Shown here in pieces: positions 40,374-50,123 of a stretch of DNA of 64,000 bases. The stretch is from contig JAGAMN010000027.1 in assembly GCA_017624715.1 (NCBI GenBank), positions 1 through 64,000 on the forward strand, given 5' to 3'. This DNA comes from Oscillospiraceae bacterium. Its GTDB lineage: Bacteria; Bacillota; Clostridia; Oscillospirales; Oscillospiraceae. The position numbers and the translations under genes are program-made. The first letter of the stretch is position 1. Each line of letters begins with the position of its first letter. The notes under the pieces are model-generated. The model was not told the DNA's origin. It saw nothing but the letters and a program-made list of their open reading frames with translations, and did not search any database.

Positions 40374-41150
40374 ATGCGAAAAAGGGATATTTGTATCGTA
40401 ATTTGCGCTGTGGTGCTGGCGTTGGCTCTGGGATTGTACCTGATGCTGGGAGAAGTTCTGGAAACCGGTGCTTGGGGCTTAAGCTACCGTACCGAGGGAA
40501 AGCCCCCGGAAGGGCCGGCATCCTCCGCCCAACTGAGCCAGTACGATGCGGTTTACTTGGGCAACACCGCAGAAAAGGTCATTTATCTGACCTTCGATGC
40601 GGGCTACGAAAACGGCTGCACCGCCAAAATTCTGGACGCGCTGAAAAAACACGATGCCCCGGCGGCCTTCTTTTTGGTTGGGAATTACTTGGAGAAAAAT
40701 CCTGACCTGGTACGCCGGATGGTGGACGAGGGGCACATCGTTGGTAACCACACCATGCACCATCCGGATATGAGCAAAATCGCGGACCGTGCAACTTTTG
40801 AGAAAGAATTATTGGATTTAGAGGCACTTTTTACGGAAATCACCGGTCGAAACATGCCGAAATATTACAGACCGCCTCAGGGTACGTACTCCGAAAATAA
40901 TCTGAAAATGGCGAAAGAGCTGGGATACAGGACTATTTTCTGGAGCCTTGCCTATGTGGATTGGAACAATGATTCTCAGCCTACCGCCGAACAAGCCTAC
41001 GCAAAACTCCTTCCCAGAGTCCACGATGGTGCCATCGTTCTGCTGCATCCGACTTCCCAAACCAACGCCCAGATCCTGGACGAACTGCTGACCAAATGGG
41101 AAGCCATGGGCTACCGATTCGCCAGTTTGGAGGAGCTATTTCCGAGTTAG
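40374..41150 (+). CDS. Polysaccharide deacetylase, PdaA-like (spore cortex)
   Basis: A 258-residue NodB-type de-N-acetylase with an N-terminal membrane anchor (about 6-26). Motifs: MT1 LTFDAGYENG, MT2 HTMHHPDMS (His ligands), MT3 RPPQGTYSE, MT4 YVDWNND, MT5 IVLLHPTSQT. Asp-Ala-Gly-Tyr in MT1 and the MT5 form match the delta-lactam-biosynthetic PdaA clade, which makes muramic-delta-lactam of spore cortex peptidoglycan. With spoIIE this supports spore formation. The ribosome site AGGAGGGG is part of the preceding hairpin. Confidence 0.85.
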   Translation: MRKRDICIVICAVVLALALGLYLMLGEVLETGAWGLSYRTEGKPPEGPASSAQLSQYDAVYLGNTAEKVIYLTFDAGYENGCTAKILDALKKHDAPAAFFLVGNYLEKNPDLVRRMVDEGHIVGNHTMHHPDMSKIADRATFEKELLDLEALFTEITGRNMPKYYRPPQGTYSENNLKMAKELGYRTIFWSLAYVDWNNDSQPTAEQAYAKLLPRVHDGAIVLLHPTSQTNAQILDELLTKWEAMGYRFASLEELFPS

Positions 41151-41154
41151 AACC

Positions 41155-41181
41155 CTTGGCTCTCCCTTTGGGAGAGCCAAG
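41155..41181 (+). terminator. Hairpin after pdaA
   Basis: CTTGGCTCTCCC and GGGAGAGCCAAG, a perfect 12-bp stem without a U-run, just after the pdaA stop. Confidence 0.6.
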
Positions 41182-41186
41182 AATAG

Positions 41187-41215
41187 AAAAGGCAGCCCTT
41201 TTGGGCTGCCTTTCT
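41187..41215. terminator. Bidirectional terminator between pdaA and remB
   Basis: AAAAGGCAGCCC and GGGCTGCCTTT around TTTT; T-runs on both strands, serving the converging genes. Confidence 0.88.
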
Positions 41216-41217
41216 GG

Positions 41218-41460
41218 TTATTTAAAACGTTTTTCCAGGGTGGAGGTGTTGTAACTTGTCAAATACACCCGGTTAAAGCCGTATTCGGTGGTGAGGATAT
41301 AGGATTTCGGCAGATCGTCGCAGGGCACGACTTGACCCTCCCGTTCCGCGTTCTCCAAAAATTCTCTGCCCCGGGCATTGATGGTGGTGTTGTCCAGGTC
41401 AAAAATGCCGATCACCGAGGTATCCCGGACGGACATATCATTACCGATGGATAGGTACAT
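41218..41460 (-). CDS. remB: RemB-like DUF370 protein
   Basis: An 80-residue DUF370 protein starting after GGAGGATTT. Sequence YLSIGNDMSVRDTSVIGIFDLDN and VYLTSYNTSTLEKRF match the Bacillus YaaB/RemB branch (extracellular matrix regulator) rather than RemA. RemA-type proteins are ring-forming DNA-binding activators; RemB's role is less clear. In Bacillus it lies between recF and gyrB. Here it lies beyond gyrA-rnhA, while that recF-gyrB slot is occupied by a GIY-YIG gene. Confidence 0.85.
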   Translation of the reverse strand: MYLSIGNDMSVRDTSVIGIFDLDNTTINARGREFLENAEREGQVVPCDDLPKSYILTTEYGFNRVYLTSYNTSTLEKRFK

Positions 41461-41478
41461 AAATCCTCCAAATAAACT

Positions 41479-41576
41479 TGTCATTGCGAGGAGCCGTAGG
41501 CGACGTGGCAATCTCCTAAATATTTATCCTGACTGGGGGATTGCCACGCCAGTGCGCGCACTGGCTCGCAATGACA
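41479..41576. repeat. Family A palindromic repeat
   Basis: TGTCATTGCGAGG left; CCAGTGCGCGCACTGG hairpin and CTCGCAATGACA right. It lies between rnhA and remB. Confidence 0.9.
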
Positions 41577-41579
41577 GTA

Positions 41580-42013
41580 TTACTTCAGCTTTTTCCACTC
41601 TGCCACGGCCAGTTCGTCGCAGCGGTTATTTTTGGGATTTTCTGCGTGGCCTTTGACCCAATGGTAGCGTAATTGGTGTTTTTCGGTCAAATCCAGGAGA
41701 ATTTCCCAGAGATCCGGGTTTAAGGCTGGTTTTTTATCCGCCTTTTTCCAACCGTTTTTCCGCCAGGATGCCGCCCAGCCTTTTTCCAGGGCATCGATGA
41801 CATATTTACTGTCGGAATACAGTTCCACGATGCAGCTTTGATTTAAGGCCTGCAGGCCACGGATCACCGCTGTCAGTTCCATCCGGTTATTGGTGGTACT
41901 CACTTCGCCACCAGAAAGCTCCTTTTCCACCCCGTTATACGCCAGGATGGCACCCCAGCCGCCGGGGCCGGGGTTGCCGGAGCAAGCACCGTCGGTATAC
42001 AGCGTTACAGTTT

Positions 42014-42017
<4 letters not shown>
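41580..42017 (-). CDS. rnhA: Ribonuclease HI
   Basis: A 145-residue RNase H with the four acidic residues in [16 protein letters not shown] (Asp), [12 protein letters not shown] (Glu), [13 protein letters not shown] (Asp) and [10 protein letters not shown] (Asp), plus the [12 protein letters not shown] loop carrying the His. It removes RNA from RNA-DNA hybrids such as primers and R-loops. Its ATG overlaps the gyrA stop (ATGA), so it is translationally coupled to gyrA, an arrangement not seen in model Firmicutes. Confidence 0.95.
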
Positions 42018-44521
<2,504 letters not shown>

Positions 44522-44559
44522 AAGGCACCTCCAAAAAAGATTTGCGCCATAGGCGCCTC

Positions 44560-44677
44560 GGCCCCCACTTTTAAGAGGGGGCTGTCAAATTGCTGATTTT
44601 AGGCAATTTGACTGGGGGAGTTCGCACCTCGCTCCCCCTGTCTGCTTCGCAGCCACCCCCTTTTAGGCAAGGGGGCT
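44560..44677. repeat. Family B palindromic repeat
   Basis: GCCCCCACTTTTAAGAGGGGG, then AAATTGCTGATTTTAGGCAATTT, TCTGCTTCGCAG and CCCCCTTTTAGGCAAGGGGG. It separates gyrB from gyrA. Confidence 0.85.
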
Positions 44678-44684
44678 TTGGGTT

Positions 44685-46610
44685 TTAGATATCAATATTG
44701 ATGGCGTATTTTGCGTTACGCTCGATCCATTCCTTCCGGGGTTCGACCTGTTCACCCATCAAAATGGTGAAAATCTCGTCTGCCTTCCGGGCATCCTCCA
44801 GGGTGATCCGGCGCAGCGTGCGCTTTTCGGGATCCATGGTGGTCTCCCACAGCTCGTGGGGGTCCATTTCGCCCAGGCCCTTGAACCGGGAAATCTCCAC
44901 TTTAGCGTTGCCTTCGCCGCGCATTTCTGCGGAAACCAGATCTCTTTGCTCGTCGGAGTAGGCTACCCGCTCGGTTTTGCCCTTTTTCAGCTTGTATAGA
45001 GGCGGTACGGCGGAGTAGACATAGCCGTTTTCGATCATGGGCCGCATATAGCGGAAGAAGAAGGTCAGAAGCAATGTGCGGATATGGGCACCGTCCACGT
45101 CCGCATCGGACATGATGATGACCTTGTGATACCGCAGTTTTTCAATGTCAAAGTCCTCACCGATGCCTGCGCCCAGAGCCACGATCAGGGGGTATAGCTT
45201 GTCGTTGCCGTAAACCTTGTCCGCCCGGGCCTTTTCCACGTTGAGCATCTTGCCCCACATGGCCAGGATCGCCTGGAAACGGGAATCTCTGCCCTGGATG
45301 GCAGAGCCTGCAGCGGAGTCACCCTCGACGATGTAAATTTCACAGAGGGAGGGATCTCTTTCGTTGCAGTCCTGGAGCTTGTCCGGCATCTGGCCGGATT
45401 CCAGGCCGGTCTTCCGGCGGATGGACTCTCTTGCCTTCCGGGCGGCTTCTCTTGCCCGGTTGGCCATCATGGCTTTTTCCAGAATCAGCTTGGCGGTGGC
45501 CGGGTGCTCCTCGAAGTAGGTAGCCAGCTGGTCATTGACGATCTGGTCCACCAGGGTGCGGATATAGGCGTTGCCCAGCTTGGCCTTGGTCTGACCTTCG
45601 AACTGAGCATCCGTCAGCTTTACGGAGATGATAGCAGTGATACCTTCCCGGCAATCCTCGCCGGAAACCTTGTCATCGCCCTTGATCTGGCCGTTTTTCA
45701 GACCGTAGTTATTCAGAACTCTGGTCAGCGCGGTCTTGAAGCCGGTTTCGTGCATACCGCCCTCGGGGGTGTTGACCTCGTTGGCGAAGCTGAGCAGGAA
45801 TTCGTTGTAGCCGTCGTTGTACTGGATGGCGATCTCCGCGGAAGCGTCGCCCTTAGAGCCGCTCATGTAGATCACATCGGAGTGCAAAGGCGTCTTGTTC
45901 CGGTTGCACCAGGTGGCGAACTCCCGGATACCGCCCTCGTAGCACATTTTGTCGGAGACTTCCTCCTCGCCCCGCTTATCCGCGATGGAAATGTGCAGGC
46001 CGGCGGTCAGGAAAGCCTTTTCCCGCATACGGGTATGGAGGATCTCGTAATCGTATTCCAGGGTATCGAACATCTCCGGATCGGGCTGGAAGGTAACCTC
46101 GGTGCCGGTTTTGTCGGTAGTGCCCACGATGGTCATCTCCTGGGTGATGTTACCCCGGGCGAATTTCATTTCGTAGATGTTGCCGTTCTTGTGAACACGG
46201 ACTTTCAGCCACTCGGACAGAGCGTTCACAACAGAAGCGCCAACGCCGTGGAGGCCGCCGGAGACCTTATAGCCGCCACCGCCGAACTTACCGCCGGCGT
46301 GAAGCACGGTGAACACGACCTCCAGAGCGGGCTTGCCGGTCTGGGGCTGGATGTCCACGGGAATACCACGGCCGTCATCGGTGACGGTGATGGAATTGCC
46401 GGGGTTGATGGTGACGGAAATGTGCTTACAGTAGCCGGCCAGGGCTTCGTCGATAGAGTTGTCCACGATCTCGTACACCAGGTGATGAAGACCACTGCTG
46501 GAGGTAGAGCCGATGTACATACCCGGGCGCTTGCGGACAGCTTCCAGGCCTTCCAGAACCTGAATTTGCGATCCACCGTATTCGTTTGTTACCTTAGTTT
46601 CTTCAGACAT
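44685..46610 (-). CDS. gyrB: DNA gyrase subunit B
   Basis: A 641-residue GHKL ATPase and TOPRIM protein. The ATP site has YEIVDNSIDEALAGYC and TDDGRGIPVDI, with GGLHGVGASVVNALS as ATP lid. The TOPRIM metal motif is YIVEGDSAAGSA, followed by MSDADVDGAHI; the C-terminal PRFKGLGEM-type motif reads ISRFKGLGEMDPHELWETT. The start at 46610 follows AGGAGTAACATTT. An upstream in-frame start falls in the neighbouring repeat. Confidence 0.97.
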   Translation of the reverse strand: MSEETKVTNEYGGSQIQVLEGLEAVRKRPGMYIGSTSSSGLHHLVYEIVDNSIDEALAGYCKHISVTINPGNSITVTDDGRGIPVDIQPQTGKPALEVVFTVLHAGGKFGGGGYKVSGGLHGVGASVVNALSEWLKVRVHKNGNIYEMKFARGNITQEMTIVGTTDKTGTEVTFQPDPEMFDTLEYDYEILHTRMREKAFLTAGLHISIADKRGEEEVSDKMCYEGGIREFATWCNRNKTPLHSDVIYMSGSKGDASAEIAIQYNDGYNEFLLSFANEVNTPEGGMHETGFKTALTRVLNNYGLKNGQIKGDDKVSGEDCREGITAIISVKLTDAQFEGQTKAKLGNAYIRTLVDQIVNDQLATYFEEHPATAKLILEKAMMANRAREAARKARESIRRKTGLESGQMPDKLQDCNERDPSLCEIYIVEGDSAAGSAIQGRDSRFQAILAMWGKMLNVEKARADKVYGNDKLYPLIVALGAGIGEDFDIEKLRYHKVIIMSDADVDGAHIRTLLLTFFFRYMRPMIENGYVYSAVPPLYKLKKGKTERVAYSDEQRDLVSAEMRGEGNAKVEISRFKGLGEMDPHELWETTMDPEKRTLRRITLEDARKADEIFTILMGEQVEPRKEWIERNAKYAINIDI

Positions 46611-46639
46611 AAATGTTACTCCTGTCCTGCAATTTTTGC

Positions 46640-46680
46640 TGTCATTGCGAGCCGGCATAGCCGGCGTGGCAATCCCCGGG
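46640..46680. repeat. Family A repeat, left half of a split copy
   Basis: TGTCATTGCGAGCCGGCATAGCCGGCGTGGCAATCCCC (given as two arms here: TGTCATTGCGAG and GTGGCAATCCCC). The copy breaks off 2 bases before the GIY-YIG stop codon; its other half resumes at 46983. Confidence 0.8.
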
Positions 46681-46681
46681 A

Positions 46682-46969
46682 TTATAGGATATCACTATAT
46701 AGATCTATCCAATTTGGGTTTTTGCTCGCAATCAATTTGTTTTTTCGTTCTCTGCTCCAACTTTTGATCTGCTTCTCTCGCTGGATTGCCACTTCAATAT
46801 CTGATACAACTTCAAAATAAACCAGGTTTTCTACATTATATCTTGAAGTAAAGCTTTTCTTATCCAGGTGGTTCTTGTGTTCATATACACGTCTGATCAA
46901 ATCATTGGTAACACCTGTATAAATAACATTGTTATTGTTATTAGATAGGATATAAACGTAATATTGCAT
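46682..46969 (-). CDS. Single-domain GIY-YIG endonuclease
   Basis: A 95-residue GIY-YIG nuclease domain with little else. The family motif appears as YYVYILSNNNN..IYTGVTNDLIRRVYEHKN (GVT replaces the YIG-side Gly motif, with catalytic Tyr, Arg and His present), then the later Glu in AIQREKQIKSWSRERKNKLI, ending NPNWIDLYSDIL. This clade (COG2827-like) is widespread as tiny stand-alone genes with unknown biology. The gene is strikingly A+T rich next to recF and gyrB and has no clear ribosome site. It is nested exactly inside a family A repeat. It is thus likely acquired DNA and may act on the repeat sequence. Confidence 0.9.
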   Translation of the reverse strand: MQYYVYILSNNNNNVIYTGVTNDLIRRVYEHKNHLDKKSFTSRYNVENLVYFEVVSDIEVAIQREKQIKSWSRERKNKLIASKNPNWIDLYSDIL

Positions 46970-46982
46970 AGTTCAAATTCTT

Positions 46983-47019
46983 TGGAGATTGCCACGTCGC
47001 TACGCTCCTCGCAATGACA
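46983..47019. repeat. Family A repeat, right half of the split copy
   Basis: GGAGATTGCCACGTCGCTAC then GCTCCTCGCAATGACA: the expected right half of a family A element, 13 bases upstream of the GIY-YIG start codon. Confidence 0.85.
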
Positions 47020-47030
47020 ATATCACCGCA

Positions 47031-47071
47031 GGGGATTGCCACGCCAGTGTACACACTGGCTCGCAATGACA
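47031..47071. repeat. Family A repeat, additional right half
   Basis: GGGGATTGCCACG, CCAGTGTACACACTGG hairpin, CTCGCAATGACA. It directly precedes the end of recF. Confidence 0.85.
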
Positions 47072-47072
47072 A

Positions 47073-48176
47073 TCAATTCTTCACTTTTCCCTTTTCAATC
47101 TCGACGGTCTTTCCCAATTTTGTAAATCGGCCGGGTTCGCAACAGGTGATGAACACCTGGCCTGACACGATCTTATTGAGCACAAAATCCTGCCGGCCGG
47201 GGTCAAGCTCGGAAAGTACATCGTCCAGCAGCAAAATGGGCTCTTCGCCGGATTCTCTGCGCATCAGTTCCCGTTGGGCCAGCTTCAGGCTGATGGCCGC
47301 GGTGCGGGTCTGGCCCTGAGAGCCGTAGGCTTTCAGGTCGATGCCGGAAAGGCAGACGGAAAAATCATCCTTATGAGGGCCGGTCAGGCATTGGGAAGAT
47401 TCCAATTCTGCCCGGTAGTGGCTTTCCAAGTGCTCCAAAAGCGCCTGGTTCAGCTCCGAAACCGGAGCGAAGGGGTCACTTACCGTGGAAACGGTCTTAT
47501 ATTCCAGGGTAAAATCCTCGGCGCCGCCGGAAAACTGGCTGTGATACTCTCCGGCAGCCTTGCCCAGGCTCTCGTAAAACCGGGCCCGGTAAGAGATCAG
47601 CAGGGCGCCAACCTGGCACAGCCGGGCATTGTACTCCGGCAGAATGTCAAGCAATGCGGGGTTTTCATGGCGATCCTTTAAAATCCGGTTTTTCTGCTCT
47701 AAAATCCGGTTATACTCCGCCAGGGCCGCGTCATAATTGGGCCGCAGCTGGCACAGAGCCTGGTCACCCAGCCGACGACGGGGGGCAGAGCCGGTTTTTA
47801 AAACCATCAAGTCCTCGGGGCAGAACAGCACCGTGGAAAGCATGCCGGAAATTTCCGATGCGGACTTCTTCTTCGCGCCGTTTCGCCACAGTTGCCGGGG
47901 CTTCGCGCCGGGAAACAGCAGCCACCGCAGGGATTGCTGCCGCTCCTGGGAGAAAAGATTACCCTCAATTTCCGCAAAATCTGCAGAAAATCGCACCATT
48001 TCCCCAGTTTTTTGGGCACGGAAGCTCTTTCCCGAGCCAAGATAGGCGATGGCTTCCAGCAGATTGGTCTTTCCCTGGGCATTGTCACCCACGATCAAAT
48101 TCACGCCGGGGTCGAAATCCAGCTGTAAATTTTCATAATTCCGGAAATCCCGGAGGGAGATATCACAAAGCCGCAT
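47073..48176 (-). CDS. recF: DNA replication and repair protein RecF
   Basis: A 367-residue SMC-like ATPase. Walker A is VGDNAQGKTNLLEA, the ABC signature-like segment SQGQTRTAAISLKLAQ, and Walker B PILLLDDVLSELD. It recognises single-strand gaps and loads RecA with RecO and RecR. The start overlaps the end of rlbA by 14 bases with no separate ribosome site, so translation is coupled. The order dnaN-rlbA-recF is the standard Firmicutes origin arrangement. Confidence 0.96.
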   Translation of the reverse strand: MRLCDISLRDFRNYENLQLDFDPGVNLIVGDNAQGKTNLLEAIAYLGSGKSFRAQKTGEMVRFSADFAEIEGNLFSQERQQSLRWLLFPGAKPRQLWRNGAKKKSASEISGMLSTVLFCPEDLMVLKTGSAPRRRLGDQALCQLRPNYDAALAEYNRILEQKNRILKDRHENPALLDILPEYNARLCQVGALLISYRARFYESLGKAAGEYHSQFSGGAEDFTLEYKTVSTVSDPFAPVSELNQALLEHLESHYRAELESSQCLTGPHKDDFSVCLSGIDLKAYGSQGQTRTAAISLKLAQRELMRRESGEEPILLLDDVLSELDPGRQDFVLNKIVSGQVFITCCEPGRFTKLGKTVEIEKGKVKN

Positions 48177-48414
48177 GGATGGTGATCAGGTAGGTCTGGC
48201 CTTCGTAGGTGAATTTATCGCCGGGGTACAGCTTTTTGCCCCGCATGGTGCAAACTTCGCCGTTGACCAGCACATATCCCTCCTGGATCTCGGCCTTGGC
48301 AGCACCGCCGGTGGGCAGGATGTTGGCCAGCTTCATGGCGGATTCCAGCTTGATAAATTCCGTTCCGATGACCACCGGAATGATATTATCCTTGCGTTTT
48401 ACGGTTACTTTCAT
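48163..48414 (-). CDS. rlbA: S4-domain RNA-binding protein RlbA (YaaA)
   Basis: An 83-residue S4-like domain (GTEFIKLESAMKLANILPTGGAAKAEIQEGYVLVNGEVCTMRGKKL...). It is the small RNA-binding protein encoded between dnaN and recF in Firmicutes, reported to take part in 50S ribosome maturation in Bacillus. The start follows ACAGGAGCCTTACT, and its stop lies within recF. Confidence 0.93.
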   Translation of the reverse strand: MKVTVKRKDNIIPVVIGTEFIKLESAMKLANILPTGGAAKAEIQEGYVLVNGEVCTMRGKKLYPGDKFTYEGQTYLITIHAAL

Positions 48415-48453
48415 AGTAAGGCTCCTGTCAGTTTAGTTAGAGGTTATCTAAAC

Positions 48454-48650
48454 GCTTCCCCCGGGGGGAAGCTGGCACAAAATGTCCTCAAGGCATTTTG
48501 TGACTGAAGAGGAAGGCGGGCAACAATTAATGATTTTGAATAAGTTTCAGACTTTGTAAAAGGTGTGATAACGATTCCGTATATCAGTTTCCTTCCCGTG
48601 TTCCTCTTCCGACCTCGCTTTGCTCGGTCACCTTCCCCTCGGGGGAAGGT
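48454..48650. repeat. Family B palindromic repeat (long copy)
   Basis: CGCTTCCCCCGGGGGGAAGC left, CCTTCCCCTCGGGGGAAGG right, with AAAATG...CATTTT inner pairs. It lies between dnaN and rlbA. Confidence 0.8.
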
Positions 48651-48653
48651 TTA

Positions 48654-49763
48654 TCAGCTATTCTTAATTCTCACCGGCAGGACCATGTAGGAATAGTCGT
48701 ACTTCTCCTCTGCGGGGGTCAGCACGATGGGGCTCAGGCCGTTGGTCAGCTCCAGCACCACTTCCTCAGAGGGAATGACCCGCAGGGCATCGGCAAGATA
48801 GCGGACATTGAAGCCGATCTCCAGATCCTTGCCATCGCCGGCCAGGCTGCAGCGGTCCTCGGCAGCACCGATGGTGGTGCTTGTCCGCAGCTGAACCACC
48901 TGGTTGCCGAACAGGCAGCGCACGGGGCTCTTATACTTTTCGGAAACGATCAGACCCACACGCTCGATGGAAGAAGCCAGGTCAGCCACATTGGCCACCA
49001 GCTTAACGGGGCAATTGGTGGGTACGACCTTGCGCCAATCCAGGAAATCGCCCTCCAACAGACGGCAAACCAGGGTTGCGCCGCCGATCTGGTACAAAAT
49101 GTGCTTGGGTCCTAAGGTAAAGGATGCGTCTTCTTCTGTGTCGGTCAGGATCTTTTCCACTTCCTTCAAGCCCTGGGCAGGCACAACGAAGCTTAAGGTC
49201 CGGCCGATGGGGCTGTCCGCATGCCAGGTGCGGCGGGCCAGACGGAAACCATCCACGGCGATGGCGGAAACGGTATCGTCACCCACTTCAAACTTGACAC
49301 CGGTATGCACCGGACGGCCCTGGTTCTCGGAGACGGCAAAGATAGTGCCGGAGATCATTTCCTTCAGTATATTCTGAGGAATATGGATGGCACGGCCGCT
49401 GTCCACATCGGGCAGCTCGGGGTAATCCTCGGCGCTTTCAGCGCTGATGGTAAAGGAAGCATAGCCACTGCGAATGGAAACCTTGAAGTTTTCGTCCACC
49501 ACAACGGTGACGGGGCCCTCCGGCAGACGGCGGATGATGTCGCCAAAGAGTCTGGCAGGCAGAATGCAGGTGCCGATCTCGGTGACCTCGGCATCGATCT
49601 GGTAGGAAATGGCAGTTTCCATGTTATAGCCGGTCAGATTCAGGCCGTCACCGGCCTTGCAGAGGATACCCTCCAGGACAGACAGACTGCTCTTCTGAGC
49701 TACGGTACGGCTGGCAATATTCAGGCCCTGAACCAGCATACTTTTTTCACAGGTAAAACGCAT
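48654..49763 (-). CDS. dnaN: DNA polymerase III beta sliding clamp
   Basis: A 369-residue clamp of three similar domains. It begins MRFTCEKSMLVQGLNIASRT and ends SYMVLPVRIKNS with the usual M-P-x-R motif. The start at 49763 is placed by AAAGGAAAATGTAT. The frame stays open upstream but that stretch is the origin region and contains DnaA boxes. It encircles DNA and tethers polymerases. It lies directly downstream of dnaA across the origin. Confidence 0.96.
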   Translation of the reverse strand: MRFTCEKSMLVQGLNIASRTVAQKSSLSVLEGILCKAGDGLNLTGYNMETAISYQIDAEVTEIGTCILPARLFGDIIRRLPEGPVTVVVDENFKVSIRSGYASFTISAESAEDYPELPDVDSGRAIHIPQNILKEMISGTIFAVSENQGRPVHTGVKFEVGDDTVSAIAVDGFRLARRTWHADSPIGRTLSFVVPAQGLKEVEKILTDTEEDASFTLGPKHILYQIGGATLVCRLLEGDFLDWRKVVPTNCPVKLVANVADLASSIERVGLIVSEKYKSPVRCLFGNQVVQLRTSTTIGAAEDRCSLAGDGKDLEIGFNVRYLADALRVIPSEEVVLELTNGLSPIVLTPAEEKYDYSYMVLPVRIKNS

Positions 49764-49779
49764 ATACATTTTCCTTTCT

Positions 49780-50010
49780 GCATAGATAATATAGATATAT
49801 ATATGAATAGATAATTTAGGTAGTAATAGAAGTAGTAGGGAAAAATTATGTGGAAAAGTGGGTTTTGTCTTACTGCCGCAACGACTTTTTATCCACAGGC
49901 AATTTGGGAAAATGAAAAGGTTTTCCACAGGCTGTGTGGAAAAGTGAAAGGGCAAAAGTTTTCCACAGGTTATCATTCCACATTCCACAGGAGGGTGTGG
50001 ATAAATGACA
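49780..50010. other. oriC: Chromosomal origin (oriC) between dnaA and dnaN
   Basis: DnaA boxes: perfect TTATCCACA at 49889-49897 and TGTGGATAA at 49996-50004; near-consensus TGTGGAAAA at 49849 and 49935, TTTTCCACA at 49921 and 49959, CATTCCACA at 49981. An A+T-only stretch at about 49785-49830 (TAATATAGATATATATATGA region) is the probable unwinding element. Orientation and spacing fit a Firmicutes dnaA-dnaN origin. Confidence 0.9.
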
Positions 50011-50021
50011 CAATAAAAGAG

Positions 50022-50116
50022 TGTCATTCCGAGCCAGTGCGCAACACTGGCGTGGGAATCTCCTTAATGTTTCTCCTGACCGGGGGATTGCCACGGCCTG
50101 CGGCCTCGCAATGACA
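50022..50116. repeat. Family A palindromic repeat
   Basis: TGTCATTCCGAG left, GCCTCGCAATGACA right, CCAGTGCGCAACACTGG hairpin. It is wedged between the last DnaA box and the dnaA stop codon. Confidence 0.9.
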
Positions 50117-50123
50117 GCGGTCT

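Noticed and set aside
49764..50027. N-terminal extension of DnaN
   Set aside because: The frame runs through the DnaA boxes of oriC, and the DnaN family begins at the MRFTCEK methionine with its own ribosome site.
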